Assembly (NCBI RefSeq): GCF_010983895.1
Contig: NZ_CP048836.1
Coordinates: forward strand, 4,154,001 to 4,218,000
DNA from: Nitrogeniibacter mangrovi
GTDB taxonomy: Bacteria; Pseudomonadota; Gammaproteobacteria; Burkholderiales; Rhodocyclaceae
DNA: 64,000 bases
Direction of reading: 5' to 3'
Positions 33,945 through 41,095 of the stretch are shown here, in pieces (positions within the stretch are counted from its first letter, which is position 1; every line of letters begins with the position of its first letter). Position numbers and translations under genes: made by a program. Under the pieces are notes generated by a model, which saw only the letters and a program-made list of their open reading frames with translations, searched no databases and was not told the origin of the DNA.

Positions 33945-34427
33945 ATTCACCTGGCTTGCGCGGCTCTATACGCAAGATCCGGTGGAATGACGGGTTGGGG
34001 TGACAAGCAGGACCGATTCAGCCGATGGCCCGCGCACTTGTCGAGCGGCGCGGCTACTGGAAAGCGGCGGTGGCCATCGCGGCGAAGAATGCGCGCCTGG
34101 CCTGGGCGGTGCTGCACTACGGCGATCAGTTTCGGCTCACCGGTGCGGAGCACTGAACACGAAGACAGTTTCCGGCAGGACGACACAGCGTTGATGTGAA
34201 GCGGTTTGGACCCGCGTGGGGCGTACCTGATTAGCTTGAGGGGTGAGACACACAGAGCCCGGCTAACGAATGAGGCCCCCACGCGCGTCTTTCATCAGGG
34301 TCCGGGCCATCGATGCCCAACATGACCGGTTGTAGTCACGCAGTCCATCAGCTTCGATGAAGCGCGGTGTCGAATCGAAAACGGAGGAGAAGATGAATTA
34401 AACCGAGGCTTGTATTTCGGGGGGAAG
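33945..34427. other. Non-genic accessory edge
   Basis: Apart from the IS110-type remnant at 34025-34156, this stretch holds no supportable gene. It contains an inverted repeat of CGCGTGGGG and CCCCACGCG about 60 bases apart (34214-34283) and isolated integron-core-like heptamers (GGCTAAC at 34261, GCCCAAC at 34315) without a convincing attC fold. It looks like decayed mobile DNA between the chromosome and the cassette array. Confidence 0.5.
34025..34156 (+). pseudogene. IS110-family transposase, 3' remnant
   Basis: Forty-three codons end in KAAVAIAAKNARLAWAVLHYG, the characteristic C-terminal end of IS110/IS1111 transposases. An in-frame stop at 34001-34003 shows that the rest of the gene is missing. 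No element ends were identified. Some IS1111-group elements are known to insert specifically into integron attC sites, so a remnant directly beside a cassette array fits that biology. Confidence 0.7.
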
Positions 34428-34516
34428 CCCTTTGTCGTAGAGGTGACCGGCGCTGCGCGGCTTCATCGCGCAGCGTCCAGAGAGCGAGGCGAACGGGGTC
34501 GACCGCCGGGTTATGC
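34428..34516 (-). other. Integron attC site 1 (terminal, one core degraded)
   Basis: The right core GTTATGC (34510-34516; GCATAAC on the minus strand) supplies the TAA stop of the adjacent cassette gene. The inner arms GCGCTGCGCG and CGCGCAGCG form a stem around TTCAT-type loop bases, flanked by GGTGACCGG and TCGACCGCC. The left core is not canonical (GCCCTTTGTC instead of GCCCAAC as in site 4). This marks the distal end of the array, possibly truncated. Confidence 0.65.
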
Positions 34517-35131
34517 CTTGATGACAAGACAGGGCTCTGATAGTTGTTGGGCATTCGTAGACCACCCAGCACGCAACATGCTCGCGCCAATGAGCGAGAG
34601 CACGCTTTGTTCTGAGATAGCGTTCGCAAGTTCCGGGTTTGGTAAAGCGGCTTGAAACGTCTGAACTGCAATCTCAGCGTCGTGTGCGTGCCCGCTACCT
34701 TTGGCTTTGCCAGACACAAATGCCTCCCATAGAAAGAGCCCTCCGTCGGAGGCCTCAAATGCTTTCCAGTTGAGAAAGGCCGCTGCAGACTTGGGTGTCT
34801 TGGTTCGAATCTGTTCAAGAAGCCATGTGACCTCGACAAGACCAGTAGCAAGCGCACCACAACCAGCACCTGCGCTCCAACTACGGTTTCCTTCGCCGGT
34901 TCTTGCTTTGGTGAGAAACATCGGATCGTCTCGAAGCGGCACATACAGAGGGCACTCGAATCCGAGTGCGACTTTTGCGCCGCAGGTGATTTTTTCGGCT
35001 ACCGCACTCGCAAGGTCTTCAATGCTGCTGCCTGGCACTGGTCTACCATCCGGGCCAGTACCGAACCAACCAAAGCGACCTGCCTTCACAGATCCAATGT
35101 CAGCGCAGAAGATCCAGAGACGATTAGGCAT
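34511..35131 (-). CDS. Cassette gene: predicted RNase H-like (DUF429-like) protein
   Basis: The 206-residue product has a short beta-type N-terminus with an acidic residue (LWIFCADIGSVKAGRFGWFG), a segment VALGFECPLYVPLRDDP, and a late acidic motif HAHDAEIAVQTF. These resemble the RNase H-like fold of DUF429-type predicted nucleases, but that match is tentative. The ATG lies inside the GTTATGC core of the upstream attC and the TAA inside the GCATAAC core of the downstream attC, so the ORF spans the whole cassette. Base composition is lower in GC than the chromosome. Confidence 0.75.
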   Translation of the reverse strand: MPNRLWIFCADIGSVKAGRFGWFGTGPDGRPVPGSSIEDLASAVAEKITCGAKVALGFECPLYVPLRDDPMFLTKARTGEGNRSWSAGAGCGALATGLVEVTWLLEQIRTKTPKSAAAFLNWKAFEASDGGLFLWEAFVSGKAKGSGHAHDAEIAVQTFQAALPNPELANAISEQSVLSLIGASMLRAGWSTNAQQLSEPCLVIKA

Positions 35132-35205
35132 AACGATTTACATAAGGGGCGCGGCGCGTGGCGCCGCGTCCCAGCCCGAAGGGCGACTTAATGTGATTGT
35201 TAGCC
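35128..35205 (-). other. Integron attC site 2
   Basis: The 78-bp element is bounded by GCATAAC (35128-35134) and GTTAGCC (35199-35205). The inner stem GGGCGCGGCG pairs with CGCCGCGTCC around a 5-base loop. The outer arms ACATAAG and CTTAATGT pair with one extra base, the asymmetry expected of attC. On the minus strand it supplies the stop of the membrane-protein cassette and the start of the next cassette gene. Confidence 0.85.
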
Positions 35206-35583
35206 ATTTATATCGCTCTCTCGAACTGGAGAGCAGAACACCGAAATAAGCCGTTTAAAATGTGTCGCCACCAGCGTTGCTCCGAAGACGGCGCCACCAA
35301 GAAGTCTAGCGCCACTACTGGTGTTGCCCGCCGAAAACTCGACCACGGAACCCACTATAACTACGAAAAAGGCAGCGAAGCCGAACAATAAACCAGCCAA
35401 CAACCAACGCTTCGCGGCCGGGTGCTGTCCCGACGGATCAGTATTGGAAAACGCCAGCGCACAGATTGAAACGCCGCAGAAGGCGAGAATGCCGAGACCA
35501 AAAATGGCCTTTCCATTGCCAAACGCCGCCAATGCTATGGCACCGCCTATAACCAGCAGCGCGATTTGAAGGATGTATGTCAT
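35200..35583 (-). CDS. Cassette gene: small four-helix membrane protein
   Basis: The 127-residue protein has four predicted membrane segments (about 5-23, 27-50, 69-91 and 99-115) and no recognised family. The ATG at 35583 (MTYILQIALL) lies just inside the cassette. A longer reading from 35613 would start within the attC. The TAA falls in the GGCTAAC core of attC site 2. The function is unknown; small membrane proteins are frequent in integron cassettes. Confidence 0.7.
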   Translation of the reverse strand: MTYILQIALLVIGGAIALAAFGNGKAIFGLGILAFCGVSICALAFSNTDPSGQHPAAKRWLLAGLLFGFAAFFVVIVGSVVEFSAGNTSSGARLLGGAVFGATLVATHFKRLISVFCSPVRESDING

Positions 35584-35594
35584 GCCGCGGACAT

Positions 35595-35661
35595 GGCTAA
35601 CGTTCAAAATCACTGGCCTGTGCGGATTTTCGCACAGGTCCGGTACATTGCAGGGTTGGGC
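35595..35661 (-). other. Integron attC site 3
   Basis: The 67-bp element is bounded by GGCTAAC (35595-35601) and GTTGGGC (35655-35661). The inner arms CCTGTGCG and CGCACAGG form an 8-bp stem around GATTTT. It separates the membrane-protein cassette from the Imm8 cassette. Confidence 0.85.
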
Positions 35662-35672
35662 GGCAGATCAGA

Positions 35673-36020
35673 TTAGGACGGTTTGAAATTTTCAAACTCC
35701 CAATTCAACTCGTGGTTGAGTACAGCGGCGACCTCGGCCCACGATTCACGGCGCGACTGCGACAACAAGCGCTCAACAGCACGCTCGACGACTACCCAGG
35801 AAAATGCTTCCACAAGGAGGATGCCTCGGCCCCAGCGGGGAAGGTCTTCGCGCAGCAACCCGCTCGGTGTGGCAACGGTAAAGAAGAAAAGGTCCTCTCC
35901 TCTTTCACCCTTTGGCCCGATAGAGGCTTGCAGCGAAACAACACAATCGTCCGGATTCGGCGGTAGGGCCGGCTTCTCTAGACCGGGGCAGAACAACTCT
36001 TTAAGCACGGGGGTAATCAT
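35673..36020 (-). CDS. Cassette gene: Imm8-family immunity protein
   Basis: The 115-residue soluble protein matches the Immunity protein 8 family: ASIGPKGERGEDLFFFTVATPSGLL, then GRGILLVEAF, and a closing SWAEVAAVLNHELNWEFENF block. The family's usual length is about 110-120 residues. Imm8 proteins neutralise toxins of polymorphic or contact-dependent systems. Here there is no cognate toxin gene adjacent, so it is an orphan immunity gene carried as a cassette. The ATG at 36020 was chosen; a TTG at 36029 lies in the attC core. Confidence 0.85.
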   Translation of the reverse strand: MITPVLKELFCPGLEKPALPPNPDDCVVSLQASIGPKGERGEDLFFFTVATPSGLLREDLPRWGRGILLVEAFSWVVVERAVERLLSQSRRESWAEVAAVLNHELNWEFENFKPS

Positions 36021-36023
36021 GAC

Positions 36024-36092
36024 GCCCAACGTGGAGGTAACCGGCGCTGCGCGGCCTTATTGCGCAGCGTCCGGTTGACCGCCGGGTTGGGG
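36024..36092 (-). other. Integron attC site 4
   Basis: The 69-bp element is bounded by GCCCAAC (36024-36030) and GTTGGGG (36086-36092); the minus-strand recombination core GTTGGGC fits GTTRRRY exactly. The inner arms CGCTGCGC and GCGCAGCG flank a 9-base loop, and the outer arms GGTAACCGG and CCGGTTGACC pair with one unpaired base. The TAA of the HEPN cassette gene lies in the loop. Confidence 0.9.
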
Positions 36093-36827
36093 GGCTTTCG
36101 TAGTCTCAAATGCTTCGAGGAAACCATCAATTACACTTACGAGAACTCGTACCAGTAGTTGCCAAGTGTCGCGGGTATAGTCACCAGCTACAGAGATTCT
36201 TTCGCCTAGGTTACCTCGGGCAAAGGCTCCTGCCTTCTGTTGATATGTTTCGTTCACAACGCCAGAGTTGTGAACCAAGATATCTCTCGTTGCTTTCGCT
36301 TCTGCTATTTGCCCCAAGTCTTGGTCAGGAATGCAGATGTCGGATACAAGCTTCGCTACATAAGCAAACCAATCGGCTACAGGCTTGTACTTCAATTCAT
36401 TTAGCTCGCGGTCGACCAGCACAGAAATGATTTGGTCTTTGTCTGCTGCGGACACAATGACACCATATTCGATATGGCGCTTTGATGGAAGACGGATGGG
36501 TTGCGCAATCAAAACGGTGCGTAGCGTATCGAAGAACATGCTCTCGAAGACGGCCACCTGATGTTGGACTATCAACTGAAGAAAATGATTGTCATAGGCG
36601 CGTGTGAGGTAACCGGCCAATTCGTTGGGTGAAACCGTCTTGTCCTGAAGCCCTAGGCTATGAGCAAACTCAGAATAGGCAATTGTTATTGTTGTTTGGT
36701 GCGGCATTCCTGCCGCGAAGTTAGATGCGAATTGGTAGCCCAGTTGCGTGTATGACTTGAACTCCATTGCTGAACAAAAGTCATTGATAGCCTGAGCTCG
36801 CAAACCCCGGAGAGATTCAATAAGCAT
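36057..36827 (-). CDS. Cassette gene: HEPN-domain protein
   Basis: The 256-residue, mainly helical soluble protein contains the HEPN RNase signature Rx4H in KATRDILVHNSGVVNETY, with the downstream Gly-Val-Tyr pattern usual in such proteins. HEPN domains with this motif are often metal-independent RNases in toxin-antitoxin, abortive-infection and CRISPR-associated systems. No MNT partner gene is adjacent. The stop lies in the loop of attC site 4 and the start is 27 bases from attC site 5, so this is a typical cassette. Base composition is visibly AT-richer than the chromosome. Confidence 0.8.
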   Translation of the reverse strand: MLIESLRGLRAQAINDFCSAMEFKSYTQLGYQFASNFAAGMPHQTTITIAYSEFAHSLGLQDKTVSPNELAGYLTRAYDNHFLQLIVQHQVAVFESMFFDTLRTVLIAQPIRLPSKRHIEYGVIVSAADKDQIISVLVDRELNELKYKPVADWFAYVAKLVSDICIPDQDLGQIAEAKATRDILVHNSGVVNETYQQKAGAFARGNLGERISVAGDYTRDTWQLLVRVLVSVIDGFLEAFETTKAPQPGGQPDAAQ

Positions 36828-36853
36828 GGATTACCTCACAGAGGACACAAGCC

Positions 36854-36940
36854 CCCCAACAGCTTGCGTAACCGACGGCCGAAAGTGGCAGAGCGAAGCG
36901 GCGCCACTTTTGGCCGTCCGAGTTCACGCGTTTGTTAGAT
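36854..36940 (-). other. Integron attC site 5
   Basis: The 87-bp element is bounded by CCCCAAC (36854-36860) and GTTAGAT (36934-36940; ATCTAAC on the minus strand fits RYYYAAC exactly). The arms GGCCGAAAGTGGC and GCCACTTTTGGCC form a 13-bp stem around AGAGCGAAGCGGC-type loop bases. It lies between the glycosylase cassette and the HEPN cassette. Confidence 0.87.
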
Positions 36941-36947
36941 GTGCTTT

Positions 36948-37592
36948 TCACAATTGCTGAAGTTCTTCTCGCAGCAGCCGCTTTGACTCCAGATCCTGAG
37001 TTGGATACTGGGCACGGGATCCGTTTGCGCTTCCCGCTGGGTGAATCATTGGCAAAACGACGGCGTTTCTCCACAGAAACCGTCGGCCCACCAAATCAGG
37101 AACGCGGAGGTCTTGCGGCTTGTGCTTCTCGAACTCACGAAGGCAATAACCTAGCTCTTCTCTCTCCCGCATCGTTACGTATGCTTTCCAAGAAAGTCCA
37201 CCGAGGCAGACGATTAGTTTCGGCTTCAATAGCTCTAGTTGTTTTGCAAGGAAGGGGGAGCAACTGTTCACCTCAGAAGTGCTTGGTACTCGATCAGTAC
37301 TGGCACCCGGGCGGCGCCCCGGAAAGCACTTTGTCACTGACGTTTGATATACGGTGTTGTCGAAGTCCCGTAAGCCGCATGACCGAAATAGAGATTTAAT
37401 AGATGTGCCTGCATCACCTTGGAAAGGTGCATTCCGCTCATACTCTGTTCTTCCTGGCGATTGACCAACAAGGATAACCGGATAGCCAGCGCCACCGCCA
37501 AAGATTGGCCTTGGAACGACGCTGTATTCTGACAATTTCGCAGCACATTTTCGGCACGAGCGCATTTCGTCGGCCAATAGATTCAGCGGCAT
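36948..37592 (-). CDS. Cassette gene: uracil-DNA glycosylase-family protein (4Fe-4S type)
   Basis: The 214-residue protein resembles family 4/5 uracil-DNA glycosylases. It has an N-terminal CRKC pair, the active-site block ILVGQSPGRTEYERNAPF, further cysteines in SVTKCFPGRRP and NSCSPFLAKQ that complete a probable 4Fe-4S site, and the late motif LPMIHPAG. Such enzymes excise uracil from DNA. AAGGAGAAGAG precedes the ATG, and the cassette begins at a core-like GTTAGAA (37614-37620, minus strand). The stop is 8 bases from attC site 5. Family variants with altered specificity exist, and some act in phage defence. Confidence 0.83.
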   Translation of the reverse strand: MPLNLLADEMRSCRKCAAKLSEYSVVPRPIFGGGAGYPVILVGQSPGRTEYERNAPFQGDAGTSIKSLFRSCGLRDFDNTVYQTSVTKCFPGRRPGASTDRVPSTSEVNSCSPFLAKQLELLKPKLIVCLGGLSWKAYVTMREREELGYCLREFEKHKPQDLRVPDLVGRRFLWRNAVVLPMIHPAGSANGSRAQYPTQDLESKRLLREELQQL

Positions 37593-37900
37593 CTCTTCTC
37601 CTTCTTGAGCACTTCTAACTATAAGCAGACGTCCTAAACGACGGAAAACTTCCCGTCACACAGATGAATACGCGCGTCCAATCGCAAAAAAAAAAGCTGC
37701 AATTTCAACGAACTCATCCGATTTAGTCCGTCCTAATTTCAAAACACGGATACGTCGCTTTTCCCGGTGCCACCAACGCATTCCGCAGGGAACGATGCTC
37801 GCCATCGACGACGCCGGTGCGGCGCCTTCGCGTATGCGAACACGTTACCCATGAACACGAGCCAAGGCAATGCGTTGTGGGTAGTGCGTTGCCGGCGATG
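37593..37900. other. AT-rich proximal flank of the cassette array
   Basis: No gene is seen. The minus strand carries a core-like GTTAGAA at 37614-37620 where the first cassette would begin. An A10 run (37686-37695) lies in AT-rich DNA up to about 37760, after which composition returns to chromosomal. This is where an attI site and cassette promoter would sit, but I see no integrase gene or convincing attI on either side. Confidence 0.5.
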
Positions 37901-38881
37901 TCACATCAGCGGTGGTTCGTCCATCAGCGCGATCTGCTCCCTTAGCGCCAGGATGTGGTCCTGCCAGTAGCGGGGGCTGTCGAACCAGCTGAAGGCGTGG
38001 GGGAAGGCGGGGTCGTGCCAGCGCTGGGCGATCCAGGCGGCGTAGTGGATGAGGCGCAGGGTGCGCAGGGCTTCGGCGAGTTGGCGTTCGGCGGGGTTGA
38101 AGTCGGCGAACTGGCGGTAGCCTTCGAAGATGACCTCGAACTGGCGGCGCTGTTCGTCTCCCTGGCCGGTGAGGAGCATCCACAGGTCCTGGATGGCGGG
38201 GCCCATGCGGGCGTCGTCGAAGTCGACGAAGTGGGGGCCGTCGGGGGTCCACAGCACGTTGCCGGCGTGGCAGTCGCCGTGCAGGCGGATGAGGGCGATG
38301 TCGCCGGCGCGCTGGTAGCAGCGCTCGACGCCGTCGAGGGCCTGGTCCACCACGCTGCGCCAGCTGGTTTCGAGCTCCATGGGGATGTAGGGGGTGCGCA
38401 GCAGGGCGTCGCGGGCGTCGATGCCGTAGGTCTGGCGGTCGATGACGGGGCGGTGGGCGAAGGGTTTGGTGGCGCCGACCGCATGGACGCGGGCCATGAA
38501 GCGGCCCATCCAGCGCAGCACGTCTTCGTCCTCCAGCTCGGGGGCACGGCCGCCACGGCGGGGGAACACGGCGATGCGGTAGCCGCCGGCCTGGTGCAGG
38601 GTGCGGCCGTCGAGGGCGAGGGGGGCGACGACGGGAATCTCGCGTTCGGCCAGCTCGTGCAGGAAGGCGTGTTCCTCGCCGATGGCCTCGTCGCTCCAGC
38701 GGCCGGGGCGGTAGAACTTGGCGATCAGGGGCGCGCCGTCGTCCACGCCCACCTGGAAGACGCGGTTCTCGTAGCTGTTGAGGGCGAGCACGCTGCCGTT
38801 CACGGGCAGGCCGATGGCCTCGAGGGCGTCGAGCAGGGCGTCGGGGGTGAGCCGGGCGAAGGGGGCTTCCGTGTCGGTCAT
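37901..38881 (-). CDS. srkA: Stress response kinase A (SrkA/YihE)
   Basis: The 326-residue APH-fold protein kinase matches E. coli SrkA closely: LNSYENRVFQVG, LIAKFYRPGRWSDEAI, the catalytic loop LHGDCHAGNVLW, the metal site VDFDDARMGPAIQDLWMLL, and the end MDEPPLM. SrkA is linked to Cpx-regulated stress survival. Its start overlaps the stop of the TerC gene (ATGA at 38878), so the two are co-transcribed. Confidence 0.94.
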   Translation of the reverse strand: MTDTEAPFARLTPDALLDALEAIGLPVNGSVLALNSYENRVFQVGVDDGAPLIAKFYRPGRWSDEAIGEEHAFLHELAEREIPVVAPLALDGRTLHQAGGYRIAVFPRRGGRAPELEDEDVLRWMGRFMARVHAVGATKPFAHRPVIDRQTYGIDARDALLRTPYIPMELETSWRSVVDQALDGVERCYQRAGDIALIRLHGDCHAGNVLWTPDGPHFVDFDDARMGPAIQDLWMLLTGQGDEQRRQFEVIFEGYRQFADFNPAERQLAEALRTLRLIHYAAWIAQRWHDPAFPHAFSWFDSPRYWQDHILALREQIALMDEPPLM

Positions 38882-39644
38882 GAGGGGGTGTCCGTGGGCG
38901 GTGCGTAGGGTTCGCGCAGGTTGACGGGCGCAGCGACGCGCTTGCGCAGGCGGATGTTGAGCATCTCCACCATGAAGGAAAAGGCCATGGCGAAGTAGAT
39001 GTAGCCCTTGGGCACATGATGGCCGAAGCCGTCGGCGATGAGGACCACGCCGACCACCAGCAGGAAGGACAGGGCCAGCATCTTGACCGTGGGGTGTTCG
39101 GAGACGAACTCGCCGATGGGGCCGGCGAAGGCCATCATCAGCCCCACCGAGGCAACCACGGCGGCGACCATGACACCGAGGTGGCTGACCATGCCGATGG
39201 CGGTGACGATGGAGTCGAGCGAGAACACCAGGTCGATGACGACGATCTGGGCGACGACGGCCGCCAGGGTGCCGGCCACGGCACGCGATTCGGCCCCTCT
39301 TCGCCTTCGAGCAGCTGGTGCACTTCGCGGGTGCTCTTCCACACCAGGAACAGGCCGCCGGCGGCGAGGATGAGATCGCGCCCCGACAGGCCGTGCTCGA
39401 GCACCGGCACGGTGAACAGGGGGGCGGTCATGCCGGCCAGCCAGGAGAGCGCCGCGAGCAGGCCGATGCGCATGAACATGGCGAGGAACAGGCCGAGCCG
39501 GCGGGCAAACTGGCGCTGCGCGCGCGGCAGCTTGTCCACCAGGATGGAGATGAAGATGATGTTGTCGATGCCCAGCACCAGCTCGAGCGCGGTGAGGGTG
39601 AAGAAGGCGACGATCAGTTGCGGATCGCCGAGCAGTGCGACCAT
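38878..39644 (-). pseudogene. TerC-family membrane protein, frameshifted
   Basis: This is a predicted multi-pass metal-ion-transport-type protein of the TerC family. It has the paired acidic motifs FFTLTALELVLGIDNIIF (helix 1) and IVVIDLVFSLDSIVTAIGM, and ends in EMLNIRLRKR. The two halves are in different frames: the first reads from ATG 39644 to EGEEG, and the second continues AESRAVAGTLAAVV. A run of four Cs at 39294-39297 (plus strand) would need one more base to restore one frame of about 255 residues. The rest is undamaged, so this is a recent mutation or a homopolymer read error. Confidence 0.87.
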
Positions 39645-39760
39645 GTCGGGCCCCGGAATCGGCTGACTGCCCGTGGGCAGCGGGCGACCATCATAGCAAG
39701 GTGTCCGGGGGTTCCGTGAGGCGCTACACTGGCCGCGCACCCCGTGATGCCGATCCGCCC

Positions 39761-40552
39761 ATGACCGCCGACCTGCTCCTGCCCGACCGCCTGCTGACCG
39801 CCCTGCGCGAGGCGCGCCACGTGACGGTGTTCACCGGCGCCGGGGTGTCGGCCGAGAGCGGCGTGCCCACCTTTCGCGACGCGCACACCGGCCTGTGGGC
39901 GCGCTTCGATCCGGCCGCGCTGGCCACCCCCGAGGCCTTTGCCGCCGATCCGGCGCTGGTGTGGGGCTGGTACGAATGGCGACGTGCCCGGGTGATGCGC
40001 GCGGCGCCCAACCCGGCGCACCGGGCCATTGCCGCGCTGGCCCGCCATGTGCCGGCCCTGAGCGTGATCACCCAGAACGTGGACGACCTGCACGAGCGCG
40101 CCGGCAGCACCGGCGTGGCCCACCTGCACGGCCGCCTGATGCAGCCGCGCTGCTCGGTATGCGGCCAGCCCTGGCGCTATCCGCCGGGGATGCCGGACGA
40201 GCCGGCGGCGGGCCGCCGGGTCACGCCGCCGGACTGCCCCAGGTGCGCCGGCCCGATCCGGCCCGGCGTGGTGTGGTTCGGCGAGCCCTTGCCGGCGGAC
40301 GAATGGCAGCGCGCCATGGCGGCCACGGCCGGGTGCGACCTGTTCATCACCGTCGGCACCTCGGCGCTGGTGTACCCGGCCGCGCAGCTGCCCCAGGTGG
40401 CGGCGGAGCAGGGCGCGCGCGTCCTTCAGCTCAACCCGCAACCCACAGCGCTGGACACGATCGCCGACTGGAACCTGCTCGGGCCGGCCGGCACGCTCTT
40501 GCCCGCGCTGGTGCACGCGGCCTTCGGCGAGGCGTTTCCGGACACGGCCTGA
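39761..40552 (+). CDS. cobB: NAD-dependent protein deacylase (sirtuin, CobB type)
   Basis: The 263-residue sirtuin removes acyl groups from lysine using NAD. It has GAGVSAESGVPTFRD, TQNVDDLHERAG, the catalytic His in HLHG, four zinc Cys (CSVC and CPRC), VVWFGEPLP and VGTSALVYPAA. The segment WYEWRRARVM carries the Tyr-x-x-Arg pair that marks class III sirtuins favouring succinyl or malonyl lysine. ATG 39761 gives the standard start. Confidence 0.93.
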   Translation: MTADLLLPDRLLTALREARHVTVFTGAGVSAESGVPTFRDAHTGLWARFDPAALATPEAFAADPALVWGWYEWRRARVMRAAPNPAHRAIAALARHVPALSVITQNVDDLHERAGSTGVAHLHGRLMQPRCSVCGQPWRYPPGMPDEPAAGRRVTPPDCPRCAGPIRPGVVWFGEPLPADEWQRAMAATAGCDLFITVGTSALVYPAAQLPQVAAEQGARVLQLNPQPTALDTIADWNLLGPAGTLLPALVHAAFGEAFPDTA

Positions 40553-40762
40553 GGCGGACGCGGCAGCGCGACAGACCTTGTCGCAAAGTCGACAACGCAC
40601 GCGTTCGCCATTGCCAAGGCGTTGATTTCACTGGGCCGATGCGCTGGTATCGGTCTTGCATCCATGCCAGGCAGGGACACGCCTGTCCGGCGCGCCGTCC
40701 GCCTGACGGCCATCCGGGCAGGTCTTTCGCGGCTTCGTCACACCCGGCATTCAAGGTGCACC

Positions 40763-41092
40763 ATGGCTCAACACGGCATTTCACCCAAGTATCGCAGCCT
40801 CACCCGGCTGCTCGACTGTCTGTCCGTGCCGCTAACCGGCGGCCAGATGCGCATCGCCGCGCAGTGGCGCGACGACGAACAGGGGCTCGGCCTGGAGCTG
40901 CCCGAAGAGCCGCGCCTGTGCGCCTTCGTCCACACCTATGGCCAGGCGGCCGGGCGCTACGGGGTCGAGCTGGGTTTTCCGGAAGCGGCGCTGGCCAGCC
41001 TGGCGGGCGTGCCGCTGGTGCAGGAGGACCTGGATCTGGCCCATGTGATCGCCCTGCTCGGCACCCACTTCGACCTGCGCGTGACCGCCTGA
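40763..41092 (+). CDS. Hypothetical protein
   Basis: The 109-residue soluble protein shows coding character (SPKYRSLTRLLDCLSVPL, VPLVQEDLDLAHVIALLG) and no recognised domain or signal. It stands alone after a 210-base gap from the sirtuin gene and converges on the msrB remnant. The function is unknown. Confidence 0.65.
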   Translation: MAQHGISPKYRSLTRLLDCLSVPLTGGQMRIAAQWRDDEQGLGLELPEEPRLCAFVHTYGQAAGRYGVELGFPEAALASLAGVPLVQEDLDLAHVIALLGTHFDLRVTA

Positions 41093-41095
41093 CCC

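Noticed and set aside
34261-34335. Further attC site beside the IS remnant (GGCTAAC, GCCCAAC, GTTGTAG)
   Set aside because: Core-like heptamers are present but the arms between them do not form a convincing attC hairpin.
37593-37760. Integron attI site and integrase next to the first cassette
   Set aside because: Only a core-like GTTAGAA is seen; no tyrosine-recombinase ORF exists on either strand nearby.
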